From Gracilaria caudata (Eukaryota; Rhodophyta; Florideophyceae; Gracilariales; Gracilariaceae), in NCBI GenBank assembly GCA_030374735.1, contig JASCIV010000057.1, positions 1-56,878 on the forward strand: 56,878 nucleotides of DNA, given 5' to 3'. Shown here piece after piece: positions 47,675 to 56,878 of the stretch; position 1 is the stretch's first letter, and the number at the start of each line of letters is the position of its first letter. The translations under genes were made by a program, and so were the position numbers. Under the pieces are notes generated by a model, which was not told where the DNA came from, did no database searches, and saw only the letters and a list, made by a program, of their open reading frames with translations.

Positions 47675-49572
47675 TGGACGAGCAGAGTAGAGAGCACGGT
47701 TAGAAACGAGGCGCTAACAGAGAAACCGGAAGGTAGTGACGGTTTGCATGGCGAGGTACAAACAATGCAAAGCGAGAACTGCATAGGTCAGGGATATAGG
47801 GGAAAAGGGGTTACAGTACACGTAGTTGTGCAGGGTGTGTGGGTGTGAAACTTGAGATCGATAGAAAAGATGTCGCAAGCGGACACGACCACAATCTCGA
47901 ACAGGCGAAGAAAACGATTCCAGTAAGCGCTGTTGTGGAATATGCTGCAGATACATGGCACAACTTGAGCCGCAAAGGTCAACAAACTGTGCCATTGCCG
48001 CAAGAGAGAGTTGTCCGGTTGGTGGCCAGTAAGGCAAATTTCAGTGCATGACAACCAAAGTGCCGGCCCGGTGCCCGGTGCGCGTCACAGGAGGTCGGGC
48101 GGCAAGCAGGTGACACGCAATGTTTTGGCGCAAGACGCATTCAGCATTCACTATGTGGACTTGTGCCCAGCGGCCAGAACCTGATGAGTTGAGAAGCTGC
48201 TGGAGAAACCGCGCTACTTTGGCTTGGAGCATTGCGGTGCGCAGCTCAAGACCGCTGAGCGGAACTGGGTGAATCTCCGAAGTCCATCGCTAACTCGTGC
48301 TATGCAAGGACAGCGCACTGGTTTTGCTGCCGTCCTGAGGGCGCATCCCACATGTGCCAAAGGCGACAAGTTGAAACAGAGTGTAGCCACAACTTTTCGC
48401 CATGCGATGTGACAACGGCATGGAAACGAGAAACACAATGACTGCGTCAACGATTTCGACTCCCAAGAGACGAAACTCTCGAGCGGCGGGACTAAACGCA
48501 CTTGGTGGAGCATACGACGAGCAAACTGTTTAGCTGCACCGCGGTGTCAGGGCAACGGCTGAACTTGAACCGTTGAAGGTGGCGGGACAGAATCATTGCA
48601 CGCGCCGTGCGCACGCAACACGGCGCCAGCGGGCACTTGTGCGCCTGCCCTACAGTGTGACAACTCAGTAGCGTGACTCAACGTGCTGCCGTTAGAAGGC
48701 CCCTTGCTGTGTCGGCCACTGAACCAACAGCCAACGCACGCCGTCCGGAGCAGTGATTTCTGTTCCAAATTTTGTCGTGCACGATGGTAACATTATAGAC
48801 AGCAATTGCTGTTGGCCACCATCGACATGAATCACATTGGGATCAATGATCCTCAGTTGGAGATTAATAATCTCTCTCCGCTCAGAAGAGTGCCTGGTCT
48901 TGTTCGGCGCGAGAAGACGACTTTCGGTTTGTGTTGAGCACAAATTCACTCAAGCGCTCAACAAGGGTAGTTTACAGGTCATGTACCTATCTCTCGAAAT
49001 CCCAAGCGCAAAGGAGAAATTAGGGTTCAATAATACCTGAAACAAATTCAGAAAGCAAAAGGCGTTGCAAAATATGTTTTCGACGGCATTGCTGTCCCCA
49101 AAACGTGTACGCGGTGTAGCTGACAGTTCTCATGAAGCACGTGCACCCAACGCGACCACGCGATTCTGTGGAGAGCCTGCACGTTGAAGGTTAAAACAGC
49201 AACAGGGCGAAGCACCGATGCGAATAGAGGAAGTTAGTGTGCGTGATGGGCTCCTGCTGTGCAATTTCCGCATGAATTGGACCCTCGCTTGCATAACTAA
49301 TCAAGTATGCTCCTCTATCAATTTCTAGCGCGCGATGGCAGCGTCACACCGCTCAAGCCACGTAACGCTTTCGCTCTTCTGCAGTCAGCGACGTGCTTGC
49401 TCGCCGCGCAACGTTCACATCAGCTGCCCAATTCGGCTGTGCTTTTCTACAAAAGCGTCGACGGATAGACACTGCAGACGAACCCTTTCTTGTAGGGAAC
49501 TCACGTCCGTGTCCTTCCGTCGCGAACGCACTTCCGCATTGAACTTGTGGCCCGCTTAACACCTTCGCCAAC
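47675..49572. other. Head-to-head region between kelch A and kelch B
   Basis: 1.9 kb without a supported gene. It must contain the promoters of both paralogs. I found no TATA box with confidence, no repeat and no sequence similarity between its two ends by eye. Small open frames on both strands look random. Confidence 0.4.
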
Positions 49573-51159
49573 ATGATTCGTTGCAGCTTCGCGTTCTTCG
49601 TCGTCTGGTTTGCGTGTGTGCGCTCCTCCTTCTCCGTTTCACTGCCGCAAGAAGAGGAATGGAGCATTGACTTGCCTACTGTCGTGCGCGCCGACGGCAA
49701 TTCTGATCCTACATGCATGCGCGGTATTGCGAAAGACGAAGTCTGTTGCGCGCCGTCATGCGGCAGTTGTGGGGGTCCTGGATGCCATACGAGACCAGGC
49801 GGAAGCTGGGGTTGTTGCCAGGGAATCATTCGAAATGGCGGACGGAACTGTAACTTTGTTGGATATCCTTGTTCCAACCCGAATGGACTCGGTACCACAA
49901 GTCCTCCAACCACCACCATGGCTACCACAACTATGGCTACCACAACTATGGCTACCACAACTATGGCTACAACCACAACCACAATGCCGCCAACAACTAC
50001 CGCTACTACCACAATGCCCACCACTACTGTGGCTACAACCACAACTACAATGCCGCCTACTACCACGGCCACTACCATGGCTCCGACCACCACAATGGCC
50101 ACTACTACGATGGCCACCACCACAACCACTACGGCACCCACCACAACCACTATGGCACCCACCACAACCACTATGGCACCCACCACAACAATTGCAACCA
50201 CGCCGCCGTCTACAAATCCCGTTTGGCAGACGGTTTCAATCTCGCAAGGCGCTCTAACACCCCGCCACGAAGCGTGCTTCGTGTGGTCAAACGGCAAGGG
50301 CTATCTGCTTGGCGGGCGCGGAGTGAAGCCAGTGGACATCTTCGACCCGGTGAGCAGTTCCTGGACACAAGGTGCGAGCCCAGGAATCCAGCTTCACCAC
50401 ATGCAATGTGTGGCATACCAAAACAAAATTTACATTGTTTCCGCATGGACCAAAGGCTTTCCAAAAGAGACCAACGTGGATAAGATCTACATCTACGACA
50501 TTGGCTCAAACTCGTGGTCCACAAAGCCGGGATTGCCTGAACCGAGACGTCGTGGTGGCTCTGCTTCTGTGTTGTTTGACGATAAAATCTATGTGGTTGC
50601 TGGAAACAGAGGTGGACACGGAGCACATGCCACCACTTTAGGCTGGATGGATTACTACGACCTGCAGACAGAGCAATGGGTGACGAACTTGCCTGATATG
50701 CCTGAACCACGTGATCACGTGGGAGGCTCAGTGGTGAACAACAACAAACTGTGCGTCGCAGGTGGCCGAGATGGCGGTGTGTCGGGTTTCTTCACTGCAA
50801 CTCTTGGGAGTACATATTGTTACTCGTTCTCCTCAGGGACGTGGCAAAACATGAACGCGCCAATCCCTGCTGAGAGGGCGGGTGCAAGTTATGGTATGAC
50901 GTGTGCTGGACATATGATGATTGCTGGTGGAGAACGAAATGATGCATTCTCTCAGGTTGATGTGTTTGATGGAAGTTCCTGGACCACTGTCGCCAGCCTT
51001 CAACGGAAGAGGCATGGCTCTGGACTGGGCGTGAGTGCGTGTTCCTGTGGTCAAATCTTCATCGCGTCCGGAAGCGGAAGTAGAGGCGGCCGCCCCGAGC
51101 TTTCTTCTACCGAAGTATACCTGCCAACTGGTAATCCAGCGCGTTGTGCGGTCTACTAG
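49573..51159 (+). CDS. Secreted Cys-rich / Thr-rich linker / kelch propeller protein (kelch B)
   Basis: 528 residues. Signal peptide ~1-22. Residues ~48-97 are a compact Cys-rich module with eleven Cys (CMRGIAKDEVCCAPSCGSCG, then GCHTRPGG and CCQGI…GRNC…YPC). Residues ~110-215 are almost only Thr with Met, Ala and Pro in repeats of the type TTTMAT, a mucin-like stretch probably O-glycosylated. The rest is a kelch propeller that is identical to kelch A over most of its length (RHEACFV, HHMQCVAY, GNRGGHGAHATTLGW, MPEPRDHVGG, MNAPIP, GRPEL). The protein probably projects its propeller from the wall by the linker. The repeat DNA (49917-50215) keeps other frames open. Single exon, ATG start. Confidence 0.87.
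   Translation: MIRCSFAFFVVWFACVRSSFSVSLPQEEEWSIDLPTVVRADGNSDPTCMRGIAKDEVCCAPSCGSCGGPGCHTRPGGSWGCCQGIIRNGGRNCNFVGYPCSNPNGLGTTSPPTTTMATTTMATTTMATTTMATTTTTMPPTTTATTTMPTTTVATTTTTMPPTTTATTMAPTTTMATTTMATTTTTTAPTTTTMAPTTTTMAPTTTIATTPPSTNPVWQTVSISQGALTPRHEACFVWSNGKGYLLGGRGVKPVDIFDPVSSSWTQGASPGIQLHHMQCVAYQNKIYIVSAWTKGFPKETNVDKIYIYDIGSNSWSTKPGLPEPRRRGGSASVLFDDKIYVVAGNRGGHGAHATTLGWMDYYDLQTEQWVTNLPDMPEPRDHVGGSVVNNNKLCVAGGRDGGVSGFFTATLGSTYCYSFSSGTWQNMNAPIPAERAGASYGMTCAGHMMIAGGERNDAFSQVDVFDGSSWTTVASLQRKRHGSGLGVSACSCGQIFIASGSGSRGGRPELSSTEVYLPTGNPARCAVY
49917..50215 (+). repeat. Tandem repeat coding for the Thr-rich linker
   Basis: Imperfect repeats of ATGGCTACCACAACT-like units and shorter ACC/ACA triplets. 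Because of the repeat all three forward frames and one reverse frame lack stops here (reverse: a Val/Gly/Ala-rich frame from 49353 to 50297). The Thr frame is the real one since it joins signal peptide, Cys-rich module and propeller. Confidence 0.85.
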
Positions 51160-51814
51160 GCCCAATAGAGCTCGATAATGACATTAACATTGTTAGTACT
51201 CCATGTGTTGTATGTTAAGCAGAAATAGTTCTTTTGTATACGGTTGCTGACGTGAGGTTGATGACGTGATGTGTAGGAATCTTACACATGCATGATCCTG
51301 CGGCAGGGAGCCAGTCGCGGTCGCCCCAGACGTGACGCAACGCACGCAACATCTTGTCCATCTCTGTTAGGCACGTAAATCTACCGCAACACGAACACGT
51401 GGCACCGGTGTGTGGAATAGCCACGTAGCGGCGTGGCAGCTATTCCCCAACGTCCATTTACAGTGCGCACGTGATGCACAACACGGAATTGTGAGGAAAG
51501 GCTGTGTTTACTACGCCTTCGCACCGAAAACAATCAACTCAACGCGGCGTCCGAGCTTCAGAGACATTGCTCACCACCGCTGCTCCTTGACTTCACGCGG
51601 GCGCTTCCCTCCGAAACGCATGGCACGTATCTACGCGGCGGTTCTAAAACTGTACAGAGGCGCGATTCGATACGCTGTTGATATACAAAAATAAAAGCTC
51701 AAAACGAAAACAGCAGGACGGAGTGCCCATCGATGAAGCTTTCCTCGATGTGCGCTGTCTGTACGTCGCTCACGTACTCAGCTCACGCACTGGGCCCGTC
51801 CTCCCAACCACTTC
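51160..51814. other. Tail-to-tail intergenic region
   Basis: 0.65 kb with the 3' end of kelch B. The 94-codon frame at 51410-51694 is not supported. Nothing else recognised. Confidence 0.4.
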
Positions 51815-52291
51815 TTAGTGGATCCGTAACACAGCCACCAAGATACAAAACAGCACCAGCAGAAGTAACCCCAGCGATCGTCCGTACCGAAACCATCTGC
51901 CGTCCACGGTGGGGAACCATTTGTCCACCCAGCTCTTCGCAAACACCCTCACCAGTAACACGGGCGGCAAAACTCCCACAAGAGCACCTAGTGCGAAAGA
52001 GGCCCACGGCGAAGCCTTCTTCGATTCGTTCGATTCCACATCCACCACCACCACCTTGATGTCACCTGTACTTTTCGCGTCTACTTCACTCGTGTCATCG
52101 CTTTGCTTCTCGCTGGAGCTTCCACTCTTGTTTCCGTCCCCCAAATAAGCTCTCTCCGGTTCGGCGGGAGTAACCACACACATCAACCGATTCGACCTGG
52201 GTTTATCATCAACCTCAAAGGTCACTGCTTCGATACTCAACCCCCCTTGTAGCGAAATGGCACTGGGCGATCCCGCCTCGTACTCCGCCAT
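51815..52291 (-). CDS. Small membrane protein with two C-terminal TM segments, unknown
   Basis: 158 residues from ATG. The N-terminal ~90 residues are polar and Ser/Asp/Glu-rich. Two hydrophobic segments follow: ~97-117 (FALGALVGVLPPVLLVRVF) and ~137-155 (LGLLLLVLFCILVAVL), separated by a short Trp/Arg/Lys loop (KSWVDKWFPTVDGRWFRYGR). The tail-anchored hairpin layout resembles ER or outer-envelope shaping proteins, but I cannot name a family. It lies between kelch B and kelch C. A TATATATG lies only 20 bases upstream, too near to be its TATA box if this start is right. Confidence 0.6.
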   Translation of the reverse strand: MAEYEAGSPSAISLQGGLSIEAVTFEVDDKPRSNRLMCVVTPAEPERAYLGDGNKSGSSSEKQSDDTSEVDAKSTGDIKVVVVDVESNESKKASPWASFALGALVGVLPPVLLVRVFAKSWVDKWFPTVDGRWFRYGRSLGLLLLVLFCILVAVLRIH

Positions 52292-53029
52292 TTTCTAGAT
52301 TTCCGGTGGCATATATATGAGCCACTGCAGTATGCGCCGCAGATAGACGCTCACCCTCTCGCGCCCGCACAATTCGCGCAGCAAGTCGGTTGTTGGACGC
52401 GCTGGTGCGGTAATGAGAGCGGCTTTCAGAACGTAAAGCGGTAAGCAGCCGGTCGAATGTGCCAATCAAAGTGCGCGTTTTGTGCGCGTCGTTGGCGCTG
52501 TCCATTGGACGTGTGCCACGCTGCGTCCATTGCTTGCCGTCGCCGTTGAGCGCGTAGCTTTTCGCCACACGCCTTGCCGTCGACACGTCATGTTTTTGTT
52601 GCCACTGTTGTGTCCTGTTCCGCTACAAGCTCGGACCCACTTATCTACTGCTACCGAAGGTGTGAGGGATCCCTTTCGTACTTCCGTCTGCCCACGATGC
52701 GTGTCAAGGTTAAACGTATCACATGCGTCGAGGCCCTTCACTGACGAGGAGATAAAGGTTATAGCGCATACCTCTGCACTATGAGCGCAGCAGCTTTTCG
52801 GATGCAACGCTTGTGGCGGTTTGTGCCAGTCTCATGCGACAGTGCGGTTGTAAGCTGCATCTGTTTCTGGCTTTATGCGTTCTAGTATTAATCGTTGTTC
52901 AGATGTCACTGCTACAGATTGTTTGTTTTAAGCTAATAGACAGGAGTATATGGCCAGAACTTCTTTCTACAACATTCTGCCTTCATTTCGGGTCGAATAT
53001 GTTCAGATGTGTATACCTGGGCTCCTCGC
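52292..53029. other. Intergenic region
   Basis: 0.74 kb between two reverse-strand genes. No supported gene. The 100-codon frame at 52482-52784 shows no motif. Confidence 0.4.
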
Positions 53030-54691
53030 TCAAACACACTCCCTCACCACTCCGTTCTCCGTCCACACATCCATCGTACTCACCTCGGGTCCACCACCCA
53101 GACCGGCAGAACCAGACGGCACGTAAATATGTCCACATTCACAGGATGTAATTGCGAGTCCTGATCCATGTCGAGCGCTCGTCATGTAACTGGGTTCTTC
53201 GAAGGTATTCGTCTCTTCTCTGAGGAAGTCCACCCTATCAAACGCTTGGCCGCCGGGGTTTTCAGGTGTTTTTCCTTCACCACCAGCAATAATAAACAGA
53301 CCGCTGCAAGTCGTGCCGGCCATCGTGCCTCCACGCGGAACGGGAAGTGACGCCTTCACTTCCCATGCGCCAGTACCGAAATTATAGCAATCAATTGGAC
53401 CCACGTTGGAGTTCCAAAAGTCTGCCTGTCCACCATCACGTCCGCCACCCACGCAAAGTTTGCCGTTGACCACGGCTCCCGTTGTATGATCCCTGGCGTT
53501 TGGAGCGGGAGAAAGAGCTGTCCAAGAGTCTGTTGCCGGGTCATACACATCAAGCAGACCGGTAGAAATTGCATGAGGTCCGTGTCCGCCAATAGCACCA
53601 TGTGAAAGATACATCTTGCCTTCATAAAGAACGAAAGCACCACCACCGCGACGACGTCCCTCAGCCAGAGCAGTCTTTTCCAACCATGAGTCTGTTGCAA
53701 TGTCGTACACCCACATCACCTCATTCTCCTTCTCCCTGGGGAACTGCCCGTACCAACTGCCACCCATCCAGATCTGGTTCTCGTAGTACACGCACTGCAT
53801 GTGATTGATTTCGACTGGTGGTCCGGTTTTGGACGTCCATGTCTTCGTAAGAGGGTCGTATACGCTAATGTCTTTCATTCCCCTTCCTCCAATGCTGTAC
53901 ACTAGGCCACCAGCGAACAAAGCACACGCCTCATGTCTGGGTGTTGGCGCCCCAGAGTTGTATTCGACGTTTGACCAAACACCTGATGTAACAACTGGAA
54001 CTGCGTCAAACGATGCCGCAGTATCGGCACCTGCACCTGCTGGCTCAGCGGAGCCCATCTCGACAGGAGCAGCGACCGGCGTTGGAGCTGCACCTGCCAA
54101 CGGCGACGGAGTTGGTGTGACACCATTCACGGTATTCCACAGAACACTCGAAGCCCCTTCTCCTTCAATAACAATACCGCTGAGCATTGGATTTTCAACC
54201 ACTGGGTCGAGAGTTATGGTGATGTAACCATCCACAGAAGCAATGTCAAGCTTCTGGAGAAAATACGGCTCGAAGAGTTTCCCTCCAGCGAGCGACCACA
54301 CATCAATGCCTTTGTCAAGTGGTTCTCCGTTGATGTATAGGTCCATGACGCGTCCGCCCGCTTTGCCAGCTCCGTCAAATTGCTCCATAAACATAAGACC
54401 GACCTTGAAGAGACCTTCCGGCACTGGGAAACGATACGATAAAGAACCACCCTCAGCGTAACGGTGGGAACGATACACCTCACCCCAAAGCATGTCTGGT
54501 GCCACGAAGCCGGGGTCGCTGTATGCTTGAACAATCCCAGTGCTTTGCTCATAGAAATAAGATTCATCTTGCAAGAAGCCAATATCCGCTAATTCCGTGC
54601 CTCCGACGTTCACTTTGATGAAGTTATTGCCATCATTGCCTAACGCAACGGAAAGTATTGTCGCGCTCAGCAGCAGCAAACAAATCTTCAT
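53030..54691 (-). CDS. Secreted malectin-domain / kelch propeller protein (kelch C)
   Basis: 553 residues from the ATG before the signal peptide (~1-18, ICLLLLSATILSVALG). Residues ~22-180 are a malectin-type carbohydrate-binding domain: KVNVGGTELAD, a Tyr-rich loop, then MLWGEVYRSHRYAEGGSLSY, VGLMFMEQFDGAGKAGGRVMD, VYIN-like DLYINGEPL, and ITITLDPVVENPMLSGIVI. A Pro/Ala/Thr linker (~195-240) leads to a kelch propeller with the same hallmarks as kelch A and B (RHEAC, NHMQCVYY, GRRRGG, NARDHTTGA, GGRDGG, SARHGSGLAITSCECG), but more diverged. Malectin domains bind glucose- or galactose-containing sugars; here a wall polysaccharide is likely (inference). A non-ATG extension upstream is ignored. 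Confidence 0.88.
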   Translation of the reverse strand: MKICLLLLSATILSVALGNDGNNFIKVNVGGTELADIGFLQDESYFYEQSTGIVQAYSDPGFVAPDMLWGEVYRSHRYAEGGSLSYRFPVPEGLFKVGLMFMEQFDGAGKAGGRVMDLYINGEPLDKGIDVWSLAGGKLFEPYFLQKLDIASVDGYITITLDPVVENPMLSGIVIEGEGASSVLWNTVNGVTPTPSPLAGAAPTPVAAPVEMGSAEPAGAGADTAASFDAVPVVTSGVWSNVEYNSGAPTPRHEACALFAGGLVYSIGGRGMKDISVYDPLTKTWTSKTGPPVEINHMQCVYYENQIWMGGSWYGQFPREKENEVMWVYDIATDSWLEKTALAEGRRRGGGAFVLYEGKMYLSHGAIGGHGPHAISTGLLDVYDPATDSWTALSPAPNARDHTTGAVVNGKLCVGGGRDGGQADFWNSNVGPIDCYNFGTGAWEVKASLPVPRGGTMAGTTCSGLFIIAGGEGKTPENPGGQAFDRVDFLREETNTFEEPSYMTSARHGSGLAITSCECGHIYVPSGSAGLGGGPEVSTMDVWTENGVVRECV

Positions 54692-55806
54692 GTTGCTGTT
54701 TGAAGTGGTATTGTACTCAGGATGCCTCAAACGAGCATTTCATTCCTATCATTCACAAGACATGAAACTTGTTCTAGAGCATGTAACGTGCTCGTCGCCC
54801 AGACGTGTCGATACACCCGCCTGGTACCCGTTACCCCGGAGTATTGCTCACTTCGAGCGAGTTCTTGCCCGAGGGGAAAAATGTTTCCTCCCTGTGGGCC
54901 ACTGAATGGGCCCATTCGTCCAAAGCCCTTAAACTCTAGCCATGAGACGATGAACTCTTTGCGCACAACTCGCGGGCCGTCAAGGTTGAAGGCTCTGTGC
55001 TTCCACGTGAAGGTGGTTATCGTCCATTCGGGGATGACATGCATTCACACAGAAAAATGGCCCCAAGCGTTGCTTCTCCGCCGGGCACTGGCGCACTTAT
55101 CATACATGCCAGCTGACAATTATCCTTTCCAACTCTTCTTCTGTGGAGTTCCTGTTTGTTTTGGCCTTACGAGAAGACGAGAAAAGCCGCAGTCCAAGAA
55201 GGAGTAATTCTTGAGCAGTAAGTTTAGAATACATTCTCATCTAAACGTAATCCTCTGCCAATGCACGTGGAGCTCAACAGAGAACTAGAACATAGTCTCC
55301 AATGGCTCAACTCATTACCTCAAAAAGGGACCTAAATGCTTTCTACCTCAAAAGGCCAACAACAATTTTATTAGTAGCTACCGCGCTTTTGTTGTGGAAT
55401 CCTATCAGAGGGGACGAGTTATTCGTTTTGTATCTGGAAGCGGGGACGGTAAATCAAAGTCAATGAGGTTTCTGGGAGTGGATGGTGCCGGACTCTGCTT
55501 TCGATGCACGGAGTTTGCGGTATCGTTGAGGGCGTTTCGGCTGGCTGGGTCTGAGTTTAGAGCAAAACTCAAGTTGTGAAAACTAGCCGATCCCGAAGAT
55601 ACAGCACATGCAGCCCGTGCGGAGGCAATGCTGAAGACATTGCGCTGAAAGGGCGTGGGAGAAACGGGAGTTGTAGTTGCGGCAAGCGCAAACAAACGCG
55701 CTTGCACGCAAGTGGGAAGGGCGCAGGGGTTTTGCCGTAGCACAGTGCGCTAATTCTGAACAAAGATGAAGTAGGATGTGGTCCCATTCCCACTAACGAT
55801 ACACAT
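54692..55806. other. Intergenic region
   Basis: 1.1 kb. Open frames at 54722-55207 (forward) and 55405-55743 (reverse, GTG start, Ser/Ala/Pro-rich) have no recognisable motif. The second could be a leader or exon of an undetected gene. Confidence 0.35.
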
Positions 55807-56079
55807 CTACTCCACTTCCACATTCCTAATTGGAGAAGAGGATCTCTGACCGTCCATATACTGGCTATGCCTTTCCTGTTCTTTTTCCAAAGCAGTCTCG
55901 CGTTCAAGCGGGTCTGAAATCTTCGCTGCTTTCACGGTTTCCGTAGTGTGTACCTTTCTAGCAGATCGTTCACACATCTTCCGATTGTCATTGTCCCCAC
56001 AGGCTCTGCGCAGCTTCCCTTTATTCCTTCTCTTCTCGGACTCTGGTGATCTCTCATTGCTGTCGTAATTGTAATTCAT
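55807..56079 (-). CDS. Small charged protein, unknown, overlapping the ORF upstream
   Basis: 90 codons from ATG 56079. Lys/Arg/Glu-rich and probably disordered or coiled coil (SESEK-like start, ISDPLERETALEKEQERHSQ). Its start lies 26 bases inside the 3' end of the ORF at 56054-56314 in another frame. It may be translated from the same mRNA, be the second exon of the same gene, or be chance. Low confidence. Confidence 0.35.
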   Translation of the reverse strand: MNYNYDSNERSPESEKRRNKGKLRRACGDNDNRKMCERSARKVHTTETVKAAKISDPLERETALEKEQERHSQYMDGQRSSSPIRNVEVE

Positions 56080-56314
56080 TTTCTATTAGTTCCTGTTCAG
56101 CTTCGTCCAGATCGATAGAGAGAACTTTGTGACAGTCTTCAAACTTCCTCTTGTACCTTTTCTCAAGATTCTCGACAAAGAATTGAAAGGCCACTCTAGC
56201 TTGACCTGCTTGGGTTGGGGGAAATTCGTTGTACAGCGTGATGAGAGCTTCTATAGTCTCGAAATCAGGCTTTGATAGTACTTCTTGCAGTTCGAAAAGA
56301 ACTTTCAATGCCAT
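56054..56314 (-). CDS. Small helical protein, unknown
   Basis: 86 codons from ATG 56314. The sequence is well-formed helical protein (LFELQEVLSKPDFETIEALI, then AFQFFVENLEKRYKRKFEDC and SIDLDEAEQELIENELQ). I do not recognise a family; no signal or TM segment. The short length and the overlap with the next ORF leave open whether it is a complete gene or the first part of a spliced or frameshifted one. Confidence 0.5.
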   Translation of the reverse strand: MALKVLFELQEVLSKPDFETIEALITLYNEFPPTQAGQARVAFQFFVENLEKRYKRKFEDCHKVLSIDLDEAEQELIENELQLRQQ

Positions 56315-56878
56315 GTAGTAGTCGTGGGTGATGGAGAAGATATGTAGGAGATTACGGATGGGGAAAGGAGAGGAAAAGGTTTGAGCCCGCGCGGGATGGG
56401 TCGCATTTATGATATGTGCCGACCAGAGATCGCGGCAGCCTATCTACACGCGGTTTACCGTTCATCATGAGCGCAGTACAGGCCCTGTCAAAATGACAAC
56501 AACATACCCTCTCATGAAAATTTCTTGTTGGAATCTGTCGTCACACACGTAGCCAGCTCGGCAAGCCCACCGGCGTCACCATAATAAATTTTATTGTTCG
56601 AAAACAATGGGTTGGATAGTGCTCGACGACCAAAGTAATCAATATCGATTTAATTTGCTCCCGTTCTGCAATGTATGTCTTGGTTTCCTTTGCGGCCTTT
56701 GCTTGAACCTTTGTGTGTTTTTGGAGAGGTTTGGAGTGTATACTGGGCTGCTAAGAGCATAACAAGCGCGCTTTGATGAATAGTTTCATCTTCAGATGAA
56801 GAGGAGATAGAATCGGATGACATGGTTCTCGCATCCGAAGAGATGGATGAAGCTTGCTGGAGGCATGTAGTGCGCTGG
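56315..56878. other. Right end of the window
   Basis: 0.56 kb, AT-rich, with no supported gene. It should contain the promoter of the ORF at 56314. Confidence 0.4.

Noticed and set aside
49353..50297. 314-codon reverse-strand frame, Val/Gly/Ala-rich
   Set aside because: Antisense shadow of the Thr-rich repeat in kelch B; the repeat simply has no stops in this frame.
49610..50483. Forward frames rich in Pro/Gln/Leu or Tyr/His/Asn over the repeat
   Set aside because: Other-frame readings of the same repeat; they do not join a signal peptide or the propeller.
46655..54691. Kelch proteins as true galactose oxidases
   Set aside because: The copper ligands and the Tyr-Cys cofactor pair cannot be placed, so enzymatic oxidation is not supported.
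1..56878. Bacterial or organellar origin of the window
   Set aside because: Spliceosomal introns, CUL4, XRN1, USP and targeting peptides show nuclear eukaryotic DNA; no operons with ribosome binding sites.

Overview
The window looks like nuclear DNA of a red alga (Rhodophyta), probably an intron-poor, compact genome of the florideophyte type; this is an inference. The evidence is: eukaryotic gene content (cullin-4, XRN1, a ubiquitin protease, a RING-H2 protein, aquaporin); several proteins with plastid-type leaders, including a PsbQ-like photosystem II protein with a twin-arginine thylakoid signal; mostly single-exon genes; and a few short spliceosomal introns (78-130 nt) whose donors are mainly GTACGT and which often carry a CTAAC/CTAAT branch-like motif. 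I saw no tRNA, rRNA, CRISPR or complete transposon.

Layout. 0.5-10 kb: plastid UVR-ApaG protein, triosephosphate isomerase, a lineage-specific gene split over two frames, an orphan reverse-strand gene, a divergent ubiquitin-specific protease, a coiled-coil (dynactin p24-like) protein and an HDDC2-type nucleotidase. 11-21 kb: plastid J-domain protein, a near-perfect long hairpin, a membrane RING-H2 protein, two tandem spliced C2-domain genes that share a 4-nt micro-exon, a spliced TIP-like aquaporin and a CFA-synthase/coclaurine-N-methyltransferase-like enzyme. 22-31 kb: a QUA2-type membrane methyltransferase preceded by a small ORF that overlaps it as ATGA, cullin-4, a plastid KEA-type K+/H+ antiporter and NAD-dependent glycerol-3-phosphate dehydrogenase. 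33-44.5 kb: a CUE/UBA-like RGG protein, mitochondrial serine hydroxymethyltransferase, XRN1 with an SR-rich tail, PsbQ-like protein, a plastid two-S1-domain RNA-binding protein and a plastid CAAX-type (CPBP) protease.

46.6-54.7 kb is the most distinctive part. It holds three secreted kelch beta-propeller proteins with the same propeller type and different N-terminal modules: none, a Cys-rich domain plus a Thr-rich mucin-like linker, and a malectin domain. A small two-TM membrane protein lies among them. This looks like a local family for the extracellular matrix or cell wall, diversified by module exchange; ligand and activity are unknown. The window ends with two overlapping small reverse-strand ORFs.

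The genes do not form one pathway. Themes that recur are plastid function (ApaG-UVR, J-protein, KEA, PsbQ, S1, CPBP), central carbon and one-carbon metabolism (TPI, GPDH, SHMT), protein and RNA turnover (USP, RING, CUL4, XRN1) and the cell surface (kelch cluster, QUA2-like enzyme). All functions are read from protein sequence by eye; no database search was possible.
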